Shown here in pieces: positions 17,759-26,745 of a stretch of DNA of 64,000 nucleotides. The stretch is taken from contig JANXBU010000008.1 of the NCBI GenBank assembly GCA_025060505.1, forward strand, positions 32,155-96,154, written 5' to 3'. The notes below the pieces were generated by a model. That model had not been told where the DNA came from. It worked only from the letters and a program-made list of their open reading frames with translations, and ran no database searches. The translations under genes and the position numbers were made by a program. The number at the start of each line of letters is the position of its first letter. Within the stretch, counting starts at the first letter, position 1. This DNA comes from Candidatus Calescibacterium sp. GTDB lineage: Bacteria > Calescibacteriota > Calescibacteriia > Calescibacteriales > Calescibacteriaceae.

Positions 17759-19117
17759 TTACCATTTCACAACAAAGTTCCTTTCATCAAAGTTCCCAAA
17801 CATTATGTATTGAGCTGCTGGCAGATTCGGAAAAAATTCATAGTTTTTCCCCATTGTAGACCACTGGCGACATTCATCACATCTTGTCTTATAGAAATTT
17901 GTCATAATACCATTTTTGTACACCCTATGTATTGCGTACCCTCCGGGATAATCCTTAACAGATGCCATCTCCGAAAACCTAACTCCTTTATAGTAGTTCG
18001 ATTTGTTCCTATGAGTGTGACCTGAATAGACGGCTTTGACCTGCTCGTTTTTAGAAATTATATCAAGCAACCTGTTCCTACTCGATGTGTCATTCAAAAC
18101 CGAGAGCTGTCCGAGTAAATCATCAGGTTGCGAAACAACTGGATGATGTATAAATATTATTGTGACCTTATCTCTGTTATCTTCAAGTGTTTTCTCTAAC
18201 CAATCGAGCTGCTGATCTGATAGCTTACCCCAACCAGTCTTAAGATCAGATGAATCAAGACCAATAAATAAAAATCCCTTATAAACAAAAGATATATAAA
18301 CTTGGCCATATTCATCTATGTTGTATTTTGCTCCGGAGATAGGAGAGAAATTTTTCAGATCAAAAACCTTCACAAAATAATCTTCTGGATTATCCCCAAC
18401 TCTATCGTGATTTCCGCGCAGCGGGATGTATGGCATCTTGAAAATAGAAAAATACTCTTTTGCTTTTTGAAATTCATCCTCCTTGTATTCACTTGTTATA
18501 TCTCCATTTATAATAACAAAATCAGCTCCTCTTTCATTTATCTCTTGAATGGCAGCTCGGTTCATAAAAGACCAATGCGGATTCTGCGGATCAGGCCATT
18601 TCATACCCTCATTGAGTTTCCTTCCACCAACAGTTATAAGTCCTGCTATCTCTTCTCCAAAATGTAAATCGTTCATACTGGCAAAGCTAAAAATGAACTC
18701 ATTACTTGGGGGAGATAATGTTGTCACAACTCCCGGAGAAAATTCATTTGGTTCTCCCTTAACTTTACCACTCATCGTATAGTAGTAATATGTCTTACCA
18801 GATTCCAAATCTTTAACTTCACAGTAATGAAATTTAACAAGTTTATCTTCACAAACATACCCTTTCATCTTCTCGGTTGTCTCTCCGTAATATATTATAG
18901 ATCTACTTTCCGAATCACTCTCCCAAGTTACAATAAATGAGTTATCTGTAACTGTCACAAGTTCCTCATTTATTATTTTCGTAACATTCTGCTCTTCTGG
19001 GAGTATTTTTATTTCCTCTGCTTCCTTTTCAGATGAACAACCTACAACCAAAGAAGAAAACAGTAGAATAAGCCAAAGCAATTTTAAATGTTTCATCCTC
19101 AGTATGATGTGTTTCAT
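17759..19117 (-). CDS. Metallophosphoesterase lipoprotein
   Basis: 452 residues. The signal ends in the lipobox VVGC; an in-frame ATG seven codons in (19096) may be the real start. A beta-rich domain (about 50-135) like the N-terminal domain of purple acid phosphatases precedes the calcineurin-like domain. All metal-site blocks are intact: NDLHFG, NGDITSEYKED, LRGNHDRVGD, IFIHHPV and SGHTHRNK. It should hydrolyse phosphoesters in the periplasm or at the outer membrane. The C-terminal part has a CDEC pair of unknown use. No phosphate-uptake genes are adjacent. Confidence 0.8.
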   Translation of the reverse strand: MKHIILRMKHLKLLWLILLFSSLVVGCSSEKEAEEIKILPEEQNVTKIINEELVTVTDNSFIVTWESDSESRSIIYYGETTEKMKGYVCEDKLVKFHYCEVKDLESGKTYYYYTMSGKVKGEPNEFSPGVVTTLSPPSNEFIFSFASMNDLHFGEEIAGLITVGGRKLNEGMKWPDPQNPHWSFMNRAAIQEINERGADFVIINGDITSEYKEDEFQKAKEYFSIFKMPYIPLRGNHDRVGDNPEDYFVKVFDLKNFSPISGAKYNIDEYGQVYISFVYKGFLFIGLDSSDLKTGWGKLSDQQLDWLEKTLEDNRDKVTIIFIHHPVVSQPDDLLGQLSVLNDTSSRNRLLDIISKNEQVKAVYSGHTHRNKSNYYKGVRFSEMASVKDYPGGYAIHRVYKNGIMTNFYKTRCDECRQWSTMGKNYEFFPNLPAAQYIMFGNFDERNFVVKW

Positions 19118-19283
19118 AGCAGAAAATTCAAATAAACTAAAACTGATGAATAAGACTTACAAAAAAATTTTCCCAAAAATTAGAAATCTCCGATTACCTT
19201 CTTAACCAGCAAAATTCACAGAAATAAGATCAGATTATCTGAATGAGCACAAACAAAAAATCCGCAATACAATATTTCAAAAG

Positions 19284-20039
19284 CTATATAATTTCAAATG
19301 ATAGAAGGTTGATAGAAAATCCGATACCCTCTTTGTTTTCAATTTTGTATCTTCCACCGGAGAGAAATTTCATACCGTCCAAGAAGCCATAAAAAATCAA
19401 ACCATCATAGTAGCTCTTCTCAACTTTCTCAGAAAGATTGTAGATTTTCTCACCTCTGAATCTTGAAGAAAATATTTCCAAGTCCTCCGGAACATTCTGA
19501 ATAACTTTTTTTATCTCCTCAATATTTGTTATTACCTTAAAAAATATTTGCGCAATATCTTTTCTTAATTTACCAGATTCAATAAGCTCCGATATTTTAG
19601 TTGTATCTTTTCTGAAAAAGAAGTCCGAGTTTTCACCGAGCGTATCTATGGTAAGACCATAGTGTCCGATCATCAAAACAATACTGTATCCCGTGATTTT
19701 TTTAATATCATCAGCGATACTGTTTAGAACATCGGTACAAATAAATATATCATCTTTAAGTATGGAATTTTCTCTGACGATTTCGCAACCTATTTGATAT
19801 ATCTCCCTTGGTTTACCGAAAGAAGTTGTTCTCAGAATACTTCCTCTGTAATAAACTTTTCTGTTTGGAAAGATTTTCGCGATTTCAGATGTGAAATCTT
19901 CTCTTATCTGGATTGCCTTTCTATCAGAAGAAAAATCAATCAGTGGTATATGAATTTCTTCAAATCCAAATTCCTCTAATATTTCAAGAGTTCTAAATTC
20001 AATCTTTCTCAAATTTTTTGTACTGAGCATAGACTTCAA
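19284..20039 (-). CDS. hisZ: HisZ-like ATP phosphoribosyltransferase regulatory subunit
   Basis: 251 residues of the histidyl-tRNA synthetase-like fold without an anticodon domain. Matches to HisZ/HisRS are the opening TKNLRKIEFRTLEILEEFGF, VYYRGSILRTTSFGKPREIY (motif 2-like), QIGCEIV, and the closing YYDGLIFYGFLDG and LSGGRYKIE. HisZ activates the short form of HisG, the first enzyme of histidine synthesis. hisG is not in the window. It is shorter than most HisZ (around 350-390), so a paralogous role is possible. It is the last gene of a HAD-methyltransferase-HisZ operon with gaps of 4 and 11 bases. Confidence 0.65.
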   Translation of the reverse strand: MKSMLSTKNLRKIEFRTLEILEEFGFEEIHIPLIDFSSDRKAIQIREDFTSEIAKIFPNRKVYYRGSILRTTSFGKPREIYQIGCEIVRENSILKDDIFICTDVLNSIADDIKKITGYSIVLMIGHYGLTIDTLGENSDFFFRKDTTKISELIESGKLRKDIAQIFFKVITNIEEIKKVIQNVPEDLEIFSSRFRGEKIYNLSEKVEKSYYDGLIFYGFLDGMKFLSGGRYKIENKEGIGFSINLLSFEII

Positions 20040-20050
20040 AAATCAAATAC

Positions 20051-20704
20051 TTAATTCTTTCTAAAAATTCCATAGACAAAAAATTCAATGCCAGCTCCCT
20101 CCTCACATACATCTAATTTCTCAAGGAATGTAAATTCTCGTTCAAGAGTTTTTGGAGTAAAAAATCTATCATAGTGTCCTCTATGAAATATAAAATCCTT
20201 ATTTCTCTGTTCAGCTGGATGATGTTTGAAGTTTTCACTGAACACGCCTATGAGAAAAACTCCGTTTCTTTTGAGAATTCTATCTATTTCACTTTTGTAA
20301 TATCTTGCATCTTTTTTTCTTATATGATGAAAAACACCAAAGTCAACAACTATATCTGCTGATTCACTTTTGATTGGTATAAAGAAAGCATTTGCAAGAA
20401 TGAATAAGACATTGTTTGTTTTACCTATCTTTCTGATAGCACTGTTTATTGGTTCTCTTATAATATCAAATCCAACAACAGTAGATCTTGGGAAAAGATC
20501 TCTGAGCATCTTTATATGTCTTCCCTCTCCACATCCTATATCAACACACAGAATATTCTTTTCTTTGTACTGTTGTTGTATTTTTTCAAGAAATTTTATG
20601 AAAGTTTTCTCTGGAGTGTCAGATGGCCAAGGGGTTTTACCAGAAAGATAGGTCTTTCTATAAAACTCAACATCTGTTCTGAAATTTTTTGTTTGATTTC
20701 TCAT
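20051..20704 (-). CDS. Class I SAM-dependent methyltransferase
   Basis: 217 residues. The SAM-binding motif I is CVDIGCGEGRHIKML, with the acidic motif II in VVGFDIIREP, motif IV in ADIVVDFGVFHHI, and LKRNGVFLIGVFSE after it. The opening FYRKTYLSGKTPWPSDTPEK resembles thiopurine/tellurite-type methyltransferases acting on small molecules. The substrate is unknown. It is the middle gene of a tight operon (4 bases after the HAD gene, 11 before HisZ). Confidence 0.8.
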   Translation of the reverse strand: MRNQTKNFRTDVEFYRKTYLSGKTPWPSDTPEKTFIKFLEKIQQQYKEKNILCVDIGCGEGRHIKMLRDLFPRSTVVGFDIIREPINSAIRKIGKTNNVLFILANAFFIPIKSESADIVVDFGVFHHIRKKDARYYKSEIDRILKRNGVFLIGVFSENFKHHPAEQRNKDFIFHRGHYDRFFTPKTLEREFTFLEKLDVCEEGAGIEFFVYGIFRKN

Positions 20705-20708
20705 AAAC

Positions 20709-21374
20709 TCATAATGTTTTCAGAATTTTCCATCCCATAGATTTCGCGAATTTTTTGAGATTAGGGTCAGGGTTTACAGCAATTGGATTTCCAACAGAAA
20801 GCATAGTATCTATATCATAGAAACTATCTGTATAAAAGAAGCTTTCCGTCAGATCTATTTTGTTCTCGCGAGCAAATTTTTTCATCCAGTATGTTTTTCC
20901 CTTGCCAATACATATAGGTTCAATAACTCTTCCGGTAAATTTTCCGTCAACAATCTCAAGTTCTATTGCTACTACGTCAGAAACATTTAAGTATTGAGCA
21001 AAAGGTTTTATTAATATTGAGAAGTTTCCAGAAAGTATAACAACTCTGTGTCCAGCACTTCTATGCTTTTCTATAAGATCAAGAGCTTTTGGCAGAATCC
21101 TGTTTCGTCCTTTCTCAAAAATAGATTCAGCAATATCTACAAAAACTTTAACATCTGTTCCTCCAATATCTTTGAGATTTTCCCTTATAACATCTTCCCC
21201 GCTCAAAAGGTTCAAACGATATTTTAAAAGCCATATATACCAAACAAAAAGACGATAGCGCGGGACTTTTCCCATTCTTATAAGCTCTTCCCCAAGCATA
21301 CGATACAGATCTTTTCCCACCACAACATAGTCAAAATCAAAGAAAGCAGCTACATTGTTTTTAAACAAGTTCAT
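20709..21374 (-). CDS. HAD-IB family phosphatase (SerB-like)
   Basis: 222 residues from the ATG at 21374; the open frame reaches 21416, but the shorter start puts the HAD motif in its usual place and has an AT-rich -10-like element before it. Motif I is AFFDFDYVVV (Asp13, Asp15), motif II is VVILSGNFS, the lysine is in GKGKTYWMKK, and motif IV is FFYTDSFYDIDTML. The cap domain of about 80 residues is the SerB/HAD-IB type. Members dephosphorylate phosphoserine, lysophosphatidate or glycerol phosphates. An operon with HisZ might suggest histidinol or serine phosphate, but that is speculation. Confidence 0.8.
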   Translation of the reverse strand: MNLFKNNVAAFFDFDYVVVGKDLYRMLGEELIRMGKVPRYRLFVWYIWLLKYRLNLLSGEDVIRENLKDIGGTDVKVFVDIAESIFEKGRNRILPKALDLIEKHRSAGHRVVILSGNFSILIKPFAQYLNVSDVVAIELEIVDGKFTGRVIEPICIGKGKTYWMKKFARENKIDLTESFFYTDSFYDIDTMLSVGNPIAVNPDPNLKKFAKSMGWKILKTL

Positions 21375-21512
21375 CCTAAACACCAAAATAACTTCAATGA
21401 ATTTTAAATATTTCAAAAATCAAGAGAGTAAAAATAAATTCATTTATTCAAAAACCTCTGAGAATCCACTACCAATACATTTTGTTCGTAGATAAATTAT
21501 GTGATAAATAGA

Positions 21513-22121
21513 TTACCTATAAAAAGCATTTTTAACTCCAAAAACTATATACTCAACAGCTATTGCTGATATGAAGATGGCCATAAGCTTTGAAACTATT
21601 ATAGAACCAGTCTTACCCAAAAGATTATTTAGTCTTTCAGAATTCATAAGTATAAACCAGTTCAGAGCAGAAACAAGAATAACTGAAACAACAGTAGGCA
21701 AAATACCAAATTGTTGTATTGAGAGCATAGAAGTCGTTATTGCTCCCGGCCCCACAAGGAGTGGGAAGGCTAGTGGAACAACTCCTAGAAACTCTTTTTT
21801 CTCTTTATCATACACTTCAGAAAGCTCACCAATGAGCATCCTTATAGATATAAAAATCAGAAGAACACCTCCGGCAATAGCAAAACTGTAAATACTTATA
21901 TTGAAAAACCTAAGAACACCCTCACCGAGAATAGAAAAGAACATAAGCAAAATAAATGAAACAACAATAGCCTGACGAAAAATAACTCCTCTTCTTCTCT
22001 TAACACTCTCCGTGAGAGATAAGAAAATCGGAATGTTCCCAATAGAATCAACTATTATAAAAAGAGAAACGGAAACCTTCAGTATATCAACAATATGTTC
22101 TGTTATAACCTCAAAATCCAC
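21513..22121 (-). CDS. MarC-family integral membrane protein
   Basis: 202 residues with six membrane helices. MarC family phrases are FIIVDSIGNIPIFLSLT, FAIAGGVLLIFISIRML and VPLAFPLLVGPGAITT. Function is unresolved in the family; an early link to antibiotic resistance was not supported. It starts with GTG, and TATTTTT lies directly before it. Only 59 bases separate it from the divergent DUF790 gene, so the two promoters must overlap. Confidence 0.88.
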   Translation of the reverse strand: MDFEVITEHIVDILKVSVSLFIIVDSIGNIPIFLSLTESVKRRRGVIFRQAIVVSFILLMFFSILGEGVLRFFNISIYSFAIAGGVLLIFISIRMLIGELSEVYDKEKKEFLGVVPLAFPLLVGPGAITTSMLSIQQFGILPTVVSVILVSALNWFILMNSERLNNLLGKTGSIIVSKLMAIFISAIAVEYIVFGVKNAFYR

Positions 22122-22180
22122 AAAAATACTGGTTAATTACAATAGTTATAAAATATCTTTTTATAAGAAGATATTCTATA

Positions 22181-23575
22181 ATGTCTTCAAACGAAAAATT
22201 TTATCTCAATACTGTGGAAGAAAAAAATGAATCGATATTTATAATCCCAAAGGAACTGCTGAATTTCAAAATAATTGGAAGGAAGATAGTTCCAAAATTC
22301 ATTGAACAAGATGAAGCAGATATAATAAAACTATTTGAACTGTGGAAAAATTCGTTAGGAAAGACAAAAAAAGAGATAAGGGAAAAATTTCAAGCATATG
22401 AGAATTTCTCAAATTACAAAAAAATCAGAGGTTACTTTTATATCCTGAGCAGAATATCTGATTTCAGAAAAGCTTTTGAAAGAGCGGGAGAGCTAAGAGA
22501 ATTTTTGTTCGGTCTCGGTCCAGCTCTCTCCGAATCAGAAAGACAAAACATAGCTCAGAAAGCAAAGAGTACTTTTGGAATAAAACTATCAAGCGATACG
22601 ATATGGGGAGACCTTGATGAAAACTCAGTTCTTGAAGGATTCAAAGAAATGTCAGTTGAAGAAACAATAAAGCTCTACAACTTTTCTCTTCTGTGCGGAA
22701 TAGCTCTGCTATCTCACAAAATAAAGTTCAGAACAACAAATATCGGAAAAGTTCTAAGATACATCAAAAAGCTCAAACTTATGTACGACATAGATACAGA
22801 AGGATGGATTTATGTCTTCGGGCCTGAATCAATTCTTACAGAATCACAAAAATATAAACTTCAACTCTCAAAATGCTTCTACTACCTGCTTAAACAAAAG
22901 AACTCAGATGTGATAGTTGAAACAAAAAAAGGAACTCTTGAAATATCTCCAAAAAACTTAAAGTATATACCAGAATTCGAAACAGAAGAAGAAAAATATG
23001 ACTCAAAAATAGAAGAAGATATATCAAAACTTATCAAAGATGCAATACCCTACGCAACAATTCAAAGAGAAACAGATGCTTTTTTATCAAAATCTGGCAT
23101 ATTCATTCCAGATTTCAAAATAAAAAGTGCAGAGAAAGAAGTCTTTTTGGAAATAGTAGGTTTCTGGACAAAACAATACATAGAAAGAAAAATAGAAAAA
23201 TTATCTGATTTCAAAAGAGAAATAGTTCTTATAGCTTCTGAAGAAAATTCAATTGAAATAAAACAAAAAATACCTCAACATAGAAACCTAATAGTTTTCA
23301 GCAAAAAGATACCCTACCTTGAAATAATAAAGAAAATGAAAGAACTAATAGGATATACGAAAAAACAGGAAGAAATCCAAGAACGAACAAATCAAAGAGT
23401 TTTAGATGAACTCAGAGAAAAACTAAAAGACCAAATGGATTTTTCCGAAGCATCGGAAATAATAAAGTCAAAAGATCTTGATGTAAAAAGCACATTAAAG
23501 ATACTCGGTTTTGAGATTCTATGGGAATCTCTGATTCCACCAAAGGGCAAAATAGTAAAAAAAACGGAAAAATAA
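22181..23575 (+). CDS. DUF790 / Bax1-type structure-specific nuclease
   Basis: 464 residues. The N-terminal two thirds are helical and include the family-like KKIRGYFYILSR near 80-91. The C-terminal part carries a restriction-endonuclease-like core: YDSKIEEDISK (273-283), FIPDFKI with Asp311, VFLEIVGFWTKQYIERK with Glu324 and Lys337. This pattern is that of archaeal DUF790 proteins, known as Bax1, the nuclease that binds XPB helicase and cuts next to DNA bubbles. In archaea bax1 usually neighbours xpb; no helicase gene is in this window. A role in DNA repair is inferred. It is alone on its strand and starts at TATAATG. Confidence 0.7.
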   Translation: MSSNEKFYLNTVEEKNESIFIIPKELLNFKIIGRKIVPKFIEQDEADIIKLFELWKNSLGKTKKEIREKFQAYENFSNYKKIRGYFYILSRISDFRKAFERAGELREFLFGLGPALSESERQNIAQKAKSTFGIKLSSDTIWGDLDENSVLEGFKEMSVEETIKLYNFSLLCGIALLSHKIKFRTTNIGKVLRYIKKLKLMYDIDTEGWIYVFGPESILTESQKYKLQLSKCFYYLLKQKNSDVIVETKKGTLEISPKNLKYIPEFETEEEKYDSKIEEDISKLIKDAIPYATIQRETDAFLSKSGIFIPDFKIKSAEKEVFLEIVGFWTKQYIERKIEKLSDFKREIVLIASEENSIEIKQKIPQHRNLIVFSKKIPYLEIIKKMKELIGYTKKQEEIQERTNQRVLDELREKLKDQMDFSEASEIIKSKDLDVKSTLKILGFEILWESLIPPKGKIVKKTEK

Positions 23576-23654
23576 AAACAAAAAGAAAAATATGCTGTCT
23601 CAAAAATTAAATTCTCTCTGAATAAAAATTTCGGGTTTCAAGCAAATGCGAGAC

Positions 23655-23669
23655 GAGATTTGGAATCTC
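23655..23669. other. Short perfect inverted repeat
   Basis: GAGATT-TGG-AATCTC, a six-pair stem with a three-base loop, 80 bases after the DUF790 stop and 150 before the next gene. No T-run follows, so it is not a standard terminator. It might be an operator or a chance palindrome. Confidence 0.2.
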
Positions 23670-23806
23670 AAAAGAGCAAGAAAGCAAGTAAAATATACTG
23701 ATCTCAGATGTGATCTTACATGAAAATCAACAATTTTTACAATAAACGTGTATAAATAAGAAAGTAAAAAATAAACTAATTGGAGACGAATGTAATAAGA
23801 TATAAC

Positions 23807-23813
23807 AAGGAGG
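23807..23813 (+). promoter_or_regulatory. Strong Shine-Dalgarno site
   Basis: AAGGAGG six bases before the ATG at 23820. It strongly supports the small downstream gene as real and translated. Confidence 0.85.
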
Positions 23814-23819
23814 AAAAAT

Positions 23820-24239
23820 ATGAAATTTGAAAGGACAATAGGTCATATAAAGGATATATCAGAAAGAATAAGAGCTGAAATGCAGTCAATACCCCGTTCA
23901 ATAAACCCGCAAAATGTTGTGGAATCAATTGAAGTAGTTCTGAAGTTTATGAACTCAATCATAAGGATAAAATCTGCTATAAAAATAATAGAAGCTGCTG
24001 AGAAATTTGATATCCCGCCAAGAGACAAGATACAAATACAGTATTACAAAGAAGTTTTAAAAGAATATATGACAAGTATATACAACTCATGCACAAGAGT
24101 TTTGGATCTCTTAAAAAACACGTTCTCAGAAGAATCTTTTGAGAGAATAATATTTAACGAATTAGAAAATGATGCAAAGGAAATAGTCAAACCATACTTA
24201 CCAGCAGAGATATTAGGAACAAAAGAGAAAACAAACTAA
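23820..24239 (+). CDS. Unknown all-helical 139-residue protein
   Basis: I do not recognise this protein. It is charged, with no signal peptide or membrane segment. It appears helical throughout, with heptad-like stretches (VVESIEVVLKFMNSIIRIK, YYKEVLKEYMTSIYNSC) and a short basic tail. One central break falls at FDIPPRDK, so a helical bundle or hairpin is likely. It has a near-perfect Shine-Dalgarno site, which few genes here have, hinting at high or specially controlled expression. The upstream gene is DUF790, 244 bases away, and a converging NfeD gene ends 40 bases downstream. Confidence 0.75.
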   Translation: MKFERTIGHIKDISERIRAEMQSIPRSINPQNVVESIEVVLKFMNSIIRIKSAIKIIEAAEKFDIPPRDKIQIQYYKEVLKEYMTSIYNSCTRVLDLLKNTFSEESFERIIFNELENDAKEIVKPYLPAEILGTKEKTN

Positions 24240-24279
24240 ACTAAAACCGGAAATCTGAAATTAAGATAGTGGTATTGTC

Positions 24280-25791
24280 TTATTCACTTTCTTTTTTAAC
24301 TAAAAGTGTCATACCCTTGTGAGATACCACCTTGATACGCTCTCCTTTGGTTATCTTTTCATCACCTACAGCCTGAGCATCCCATATTTCACCGCTTACA
24401 GATATTTTACCTCTACCATTCTGAAAATCAGTAATAGAAACACCCGTTTGATCTATCAAACCTTCAAATCCAACAATAGATTTTACCCTTTGAGCTGAAA
24501 GAGCTTTGTATGCAACAAATATAAAGAAAAGAGCAGTAGCTATTGTTGTTGATATTATTGCTTTGTATGAAGCACGGAATATTGGTTCTGGTGAGTCAAA
24601 AAGCATAATTGATCCCAAGAACATACTAAGTATTCCAGCTAATGCCAATATTCCAGATGTTGCTAATTTAACTTCAAGCAAGAAAAACACAATAGCAAGA
24701 AGAATAAGAGCAAGCCCTGCCCAGTTTACAGGAAGAGCTTGAAGAGAATATAGACCAAGCACCAGACATATAGCTCCAATAACTCCGGGAAACACAGCTC
24801 CAGGATTTGCGAGCTCAAAAAATATACCCCATATACCAATTGTCATAAGTATATATGCTATATTAGGATCTGAAACTACTTTGAGCACTTTATGTTTTAT
24901 GTTAGGCTCAACCCTGACCACCTCATAGGATTGTATATTGATGGTTATCTCTCCAGCAGAGGTTGTCACCTTTCTTCCTGAAACTTTTTTTATAAGATCA
25001 TCAACGGATTCTGCTATAATATCTATAAGACCGTTTTTTAAAGCCTCTTCCGATGTAAAGGTAGCAGCTTCTCTTACTGTTTTTTCAAGAGCTTCCGGAT
25101 TTCTTTTGTGTCTCTGAGCAATCGCTCTTATGTATGCTATAGCATCGTTTTCTATTTTCTTTCTGAGTTTTTCATCAATTCTTTCTCCTCCCATAAGCAC
25201 AGGTGAAGCAGCACCTATTGATGTTCCAGGAGCCATAGCAGCTATGTGAGCAGAAGCCGTGATAAAAGTTCCAGCTGATGCCGCGCGAGCTCCAACTGGC
25301 CACACAAAAACACAAACTGGAACATAAGAAGCTTCAATAGCACGTATTATATCTCGCATAGCTGGATCAAGTCCACCAGGAGTATCAAGAAGTATAATAA
25401 ATAAGCTTGCTCCACCTTTCATCGCTTCTTCAAGAGAATCCACAATAAAATTGGCAACAGCTGGGCTTATAGCACCATCTACTCTCACAACATAAACCCG
25501 GGACGCACCTGAGCTTGAAATTTCCTTTTTTTCCTGAGCTTTCTTGCTGCGCTGTATTAAATCCTCATCCTCTCTCTTGGTATCTGCCTCCTTCTTGCTG
25601 TCTACCCCACTTTCTATCTCCTTTTTACCGGAGTTACTATTGGAACCTTGTTCAACGCCTTCTATTCTTTTTTTTATATCTCCTATGATTCTCCTTACAG
25701 CATCTTCATCTGCACTGAAAACATTCAGAGCTTGAAATAAAAGAATTGAACCAAAAACAATTCCTAGGCGTCTGCTAAAATTATTGACCAT
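24280..25791 (-). CDS. NfeD/ClpP-class membrane serine protease
   Basis: 503 residues. A signal peptide (about 1-27, ending NVFSA) precedes a Lys/Glu/Ser-rich linker. A ClpP-like protease domain follows (about 97-300), with VYVVRVDGAISPAVANF, LLDTPGGLDPAM and the nucleophile Ser in ARAASAGTFITAS. Four or five membrane helices come next, then an OB-fold of the NfeD type (VGFEGLIDQTGVSITDF). This is the long NfeD1b form that cleaves stomatin-like proteins; no stomatin gene is adjacent. It lies 62 bases downstream of the TolQ-like gene on the same strand. Confidence 0.88.
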   Translation of the reverse strand: MVNNFSRRLGIVFGSILLFQALNVFSADEDAVRRIIGDIKKRIEGVEQGSNSNSGKKEIESGVDSKKEADTKREDEDLIQRSKKAQEKKEISSSGASRVYVVRVDGAISPAVANFIVDSLEEAMKGGASLFIILLDTPGGLDPAMRDIIRAIEASYVPVCVFVWPVGARAASAGTFITASAHIAAMAPGTSIGAASPVLMGGERIDEKLRKKIENDAIAYIRAIAQRHKRNPEALEKTVREAATFTSEEALKNGLIDIIAESVDDLIKKVSGRKVTTSAGEITINIQSYEVVRVEPNIKHKVLKVVSDPNIAYILMTIGIWGIFFELANPGAVFPGVIGAICLVLGLYSLQALPVNWAGLALILLAIVFFLLEVKLATSGILALAGILSMFLGSIMLFDSPEPIFRASYKAIISTTIATALFFIFVAYKALSAQRVKSIVGFEGLIDQTGVSITDFQNGRGKISVSGEIWDAQAVGDEKITKGERIKVVSHKGMTLLVKKESE

Positions 25792-25853
25792 CTCATTAGA
25801 TAGTTTATAACCTATACCTGATCCAAAACTTTTCTCAAAAAGATTTAGTAAGG

Positions 25854-26576
25854 TTACGGAGAAAAATTTTTGCCTCTTAACTTTTTTCTTAAACTTTCTC
25901 CTGAACCTTTTACATCTGTAAAATCCATATCAGATGCTCTTTCCGATGTTCTGGCATCTATTTCATCTATTTCTCTTTCTATCTCGGTAGAAAGTGTTTC
26001 AAGCTGACCGGACATCTTTTTCAACTTATTCTGAAAAAAATTGTAGGCAATAACAGCTGGGATAGCGACAAAAAGCCCAAGAGCAGTGGTAAATAGAGCT
26101 TCGGCAATTCCGGGTGCAACAACTTCAAGACCAGCTCTTCCCATTTTAGCTATATCTCTGAACGAATGCATTATTCCCCAAACAGTACCAAAAAGTCCAA
26201 CAAAAGGTGCAGATGAACCTATTGTAGCATAAATAAATTGAAACCTTGATATATCTGAAATTATGTTTCTAACCTCCTGCTCAATAAACCTCAAAATTTT
26301 CTTTTTTTTGGATAGAGCAACACCAACCTCTGAACAAAGCCTTGCCAAAGGTGAAGGATAAAATTCATCACACCGACCATACGAATACATAAGAAAATCT
26401 TTGAGATCTTGCTGAGACCAGAAAAAATCTATAAATTCTGTATTCTTTCTCTCCATTTTTAGGAACCAGATAAAGTTGTAGATTATCAGAGCCCAAAGAA
26501 CAACAGATGATGAAAAAAGTATCAATATAACCACTTTAACAGGTAAAGACGCATGAAGTAGTGCTTCCTTTATCAT
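25854..26576 (-). CDS. TolQ/ExbB/MotA-family proton channel protein
   Basis: 240 residues with three membrane helices (about 12-33, 122-142 and 158-180). Family motifs are IYATIGSSAPFVGLFGTVWG and IAEALFTTALGLFVAIPAVI. It should form the pentameric motor that uses the proton gradient to drive the Tol-Pal or TonB system with a TolR/ExbD partner. No TolR/ExbD gene is beside it, which is unusual. The charged C-terminal tail is long. TATAAA lies nine bases before the ATG. Confidence 0.85.
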   Translation of the reverse strand: MIKEALLHASLPVKVVILILFSSSVVLWALIIYNFIWFLKMERKNTEFIDFFWSQQDLKDFLMYSYGRCDEFYPSPLARLCSEVGVALSKKKKILRFIEQEVRNIISDISRFQFIYATIGSSAPFVGLFGTVWGIMHSFRDIAKMGRAGLEVVAPGIAEALFTTALGLFVAIPAVIAYNFFQNKLKKMSGQLETLSTEIEREIDEIDARTSERASDMDFTDVKGSGESLRKKLRGKNFSP

Positions 26577-26585
26577 ACAATTAAA

Positions 26586-26591
26586 TTTATA
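26586..26591 (-). promoter_or_regulatory. -10-like hexamer before the tolQ-like gene
   Basis: TATAAA on the minus strand, nine bases before the ATG at 26576, with no Shine-Dalgarno sequence in between. It fits the near-leaderless pattern seen across the window. Confidence 0.35.
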
Positions 26592-26745
26592 AAATCCAGA
26601 TTAGACAACCAAGTAATCTGAAGTTATAATTTTAATTTGAAGTTATAATTTCATCGGTTGGCTAAATTTTTTGATCGTATGCTGTAAAAATGATGAAGGA
26701 AGATAATACAAATTCTATCATAAATAAAATCCTTACAAAAATGCA

